A DNA stretch of 6,089 bases from Bacteroidota bacterium (GTDB lineage Bacteria > Bacteroidota > Bacteroidia > Bacteroidales > JADFUO01). The stretch's first letter is position 1. The number at the start of each line of letters is the position of its first letter. The notes under the pieces are model-generated. The model saw nothing but the letters and a program-made list of their open reading frames with translations. It was not told the DNA's origin and searched no databases. Location of the stretch: the NCBI GenBank assembly GCA_015222115.1, contig JADFUO010000231.1, positions 1-6,089 of the forward strand. The letters run 5' to 3'. The position numbers and the translations under genes were made by a program. Positions 6,031 through 6,089 of the stretch are shown here, one piece after another.

Positions 6031-6038
6031 CAAATATA
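6031..6038 (-). promoter_or_regulatory. Candidate -7 box TATATTTG for the transporter gene
   Basis: TATATTTG on the minus strand is an exact match to the Bacteroidota -7 consensus TAnnTTTG. It ends 5 bp before the ATG, so transcription from it would give a leaderless or nearly leaderless mRNA. No TTTG -33 element is visible; that position falls inside the tandem array at 6049-6089. Confidence 0.35.
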
Positions 6039-6048
6039 GCATAAAAAT

Positions 6049-6089
6049 CAGTCTTCAGTCCCCAGTCTTCAGTCCCCAGTCTTCAGTCC
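6049..6089. repeat. 14-bp tandem repeat (two alternating heptamers) running off the right edge
   Basis: The unit CAGTCTT+CAGTCCC occurs at 6049-6062 and 6063-6076, then as 13 of 14 bases at 6077-6089, where the window stops. Copies are identical. The unit is itself two related heptamers, giving the same 7-bp period as the other arrays. It begins 23 bp upstream of the transporter ATG. Total copy number is unknown because the array is cut by the window. Confidence 0.9.

Overview
The window looks like chromosomal DNA from an AT-rich member of the Bacteroidota. Three things support this: a secreted protein ending in a type IX secretion (Por secretion system) sorting domain, a Bacteroidota-type -7 box (TAnnTTTG) just upstream of at least one gene, and mostly A-rich translation starts with no Shine-Dalgarno sequence. 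No rRNA or other marker fixes the genus. I see no transposase, phage gene, tRNA or CRISPR array.

Layout. (1) Positions 3-1163 (+) hold most of a KamA-family radical SAM/PLP aminomutase. Its N-terminus lies off the left edge, and the radical SAM cysteine motif is just visible before the first ATG. (2) Positions 1258-2376 (+) encode a lipoprotein serine hydrolase of the class C beta-lactamase/DD-peptidase fold. (3) A strong hairpin (2404-2436) separates this gene from the convergent gene. (4) Positions 2447-2692 (-) encode a small DUF2007-type protein with the only good Shine-Dalgarno in the window. (5) Positions 2859-4544 (-) encode a secreted FG-GAP/VCBS beta-propeller protein with a type IX sorting tail. 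(6) Positions 4545-5059 are noncoding and carry three heptanucleotide tandem arrays and the core of a GC-richer repeat-like block. (7) Positions 5060-6025 (-) encode a ten-helix EamA/DMT transporter whose last ~20 residues are written by that block. (8) The right edge (6049-6089) is another tandem array built from heptamers.

The genes do not form an obvious pathway or operon. Spacing, orientation and families suggest independent housekeeping or envelope genes, and I find no convincing new multi-gene system. The most interesting content is noncoding. At least five separate tandem arrays with different sequences share one 7-bp period. Two of them sit directly upstream of gene starts, where the -33 promoter element would be expected. 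Also notable are the KamA-family enzyme, whose substrate-site residues resemble those of glutamate rather than lysine 2,3-aminomutase, and the repeat-like block that has apparently rewritten a transporter C-terminus.
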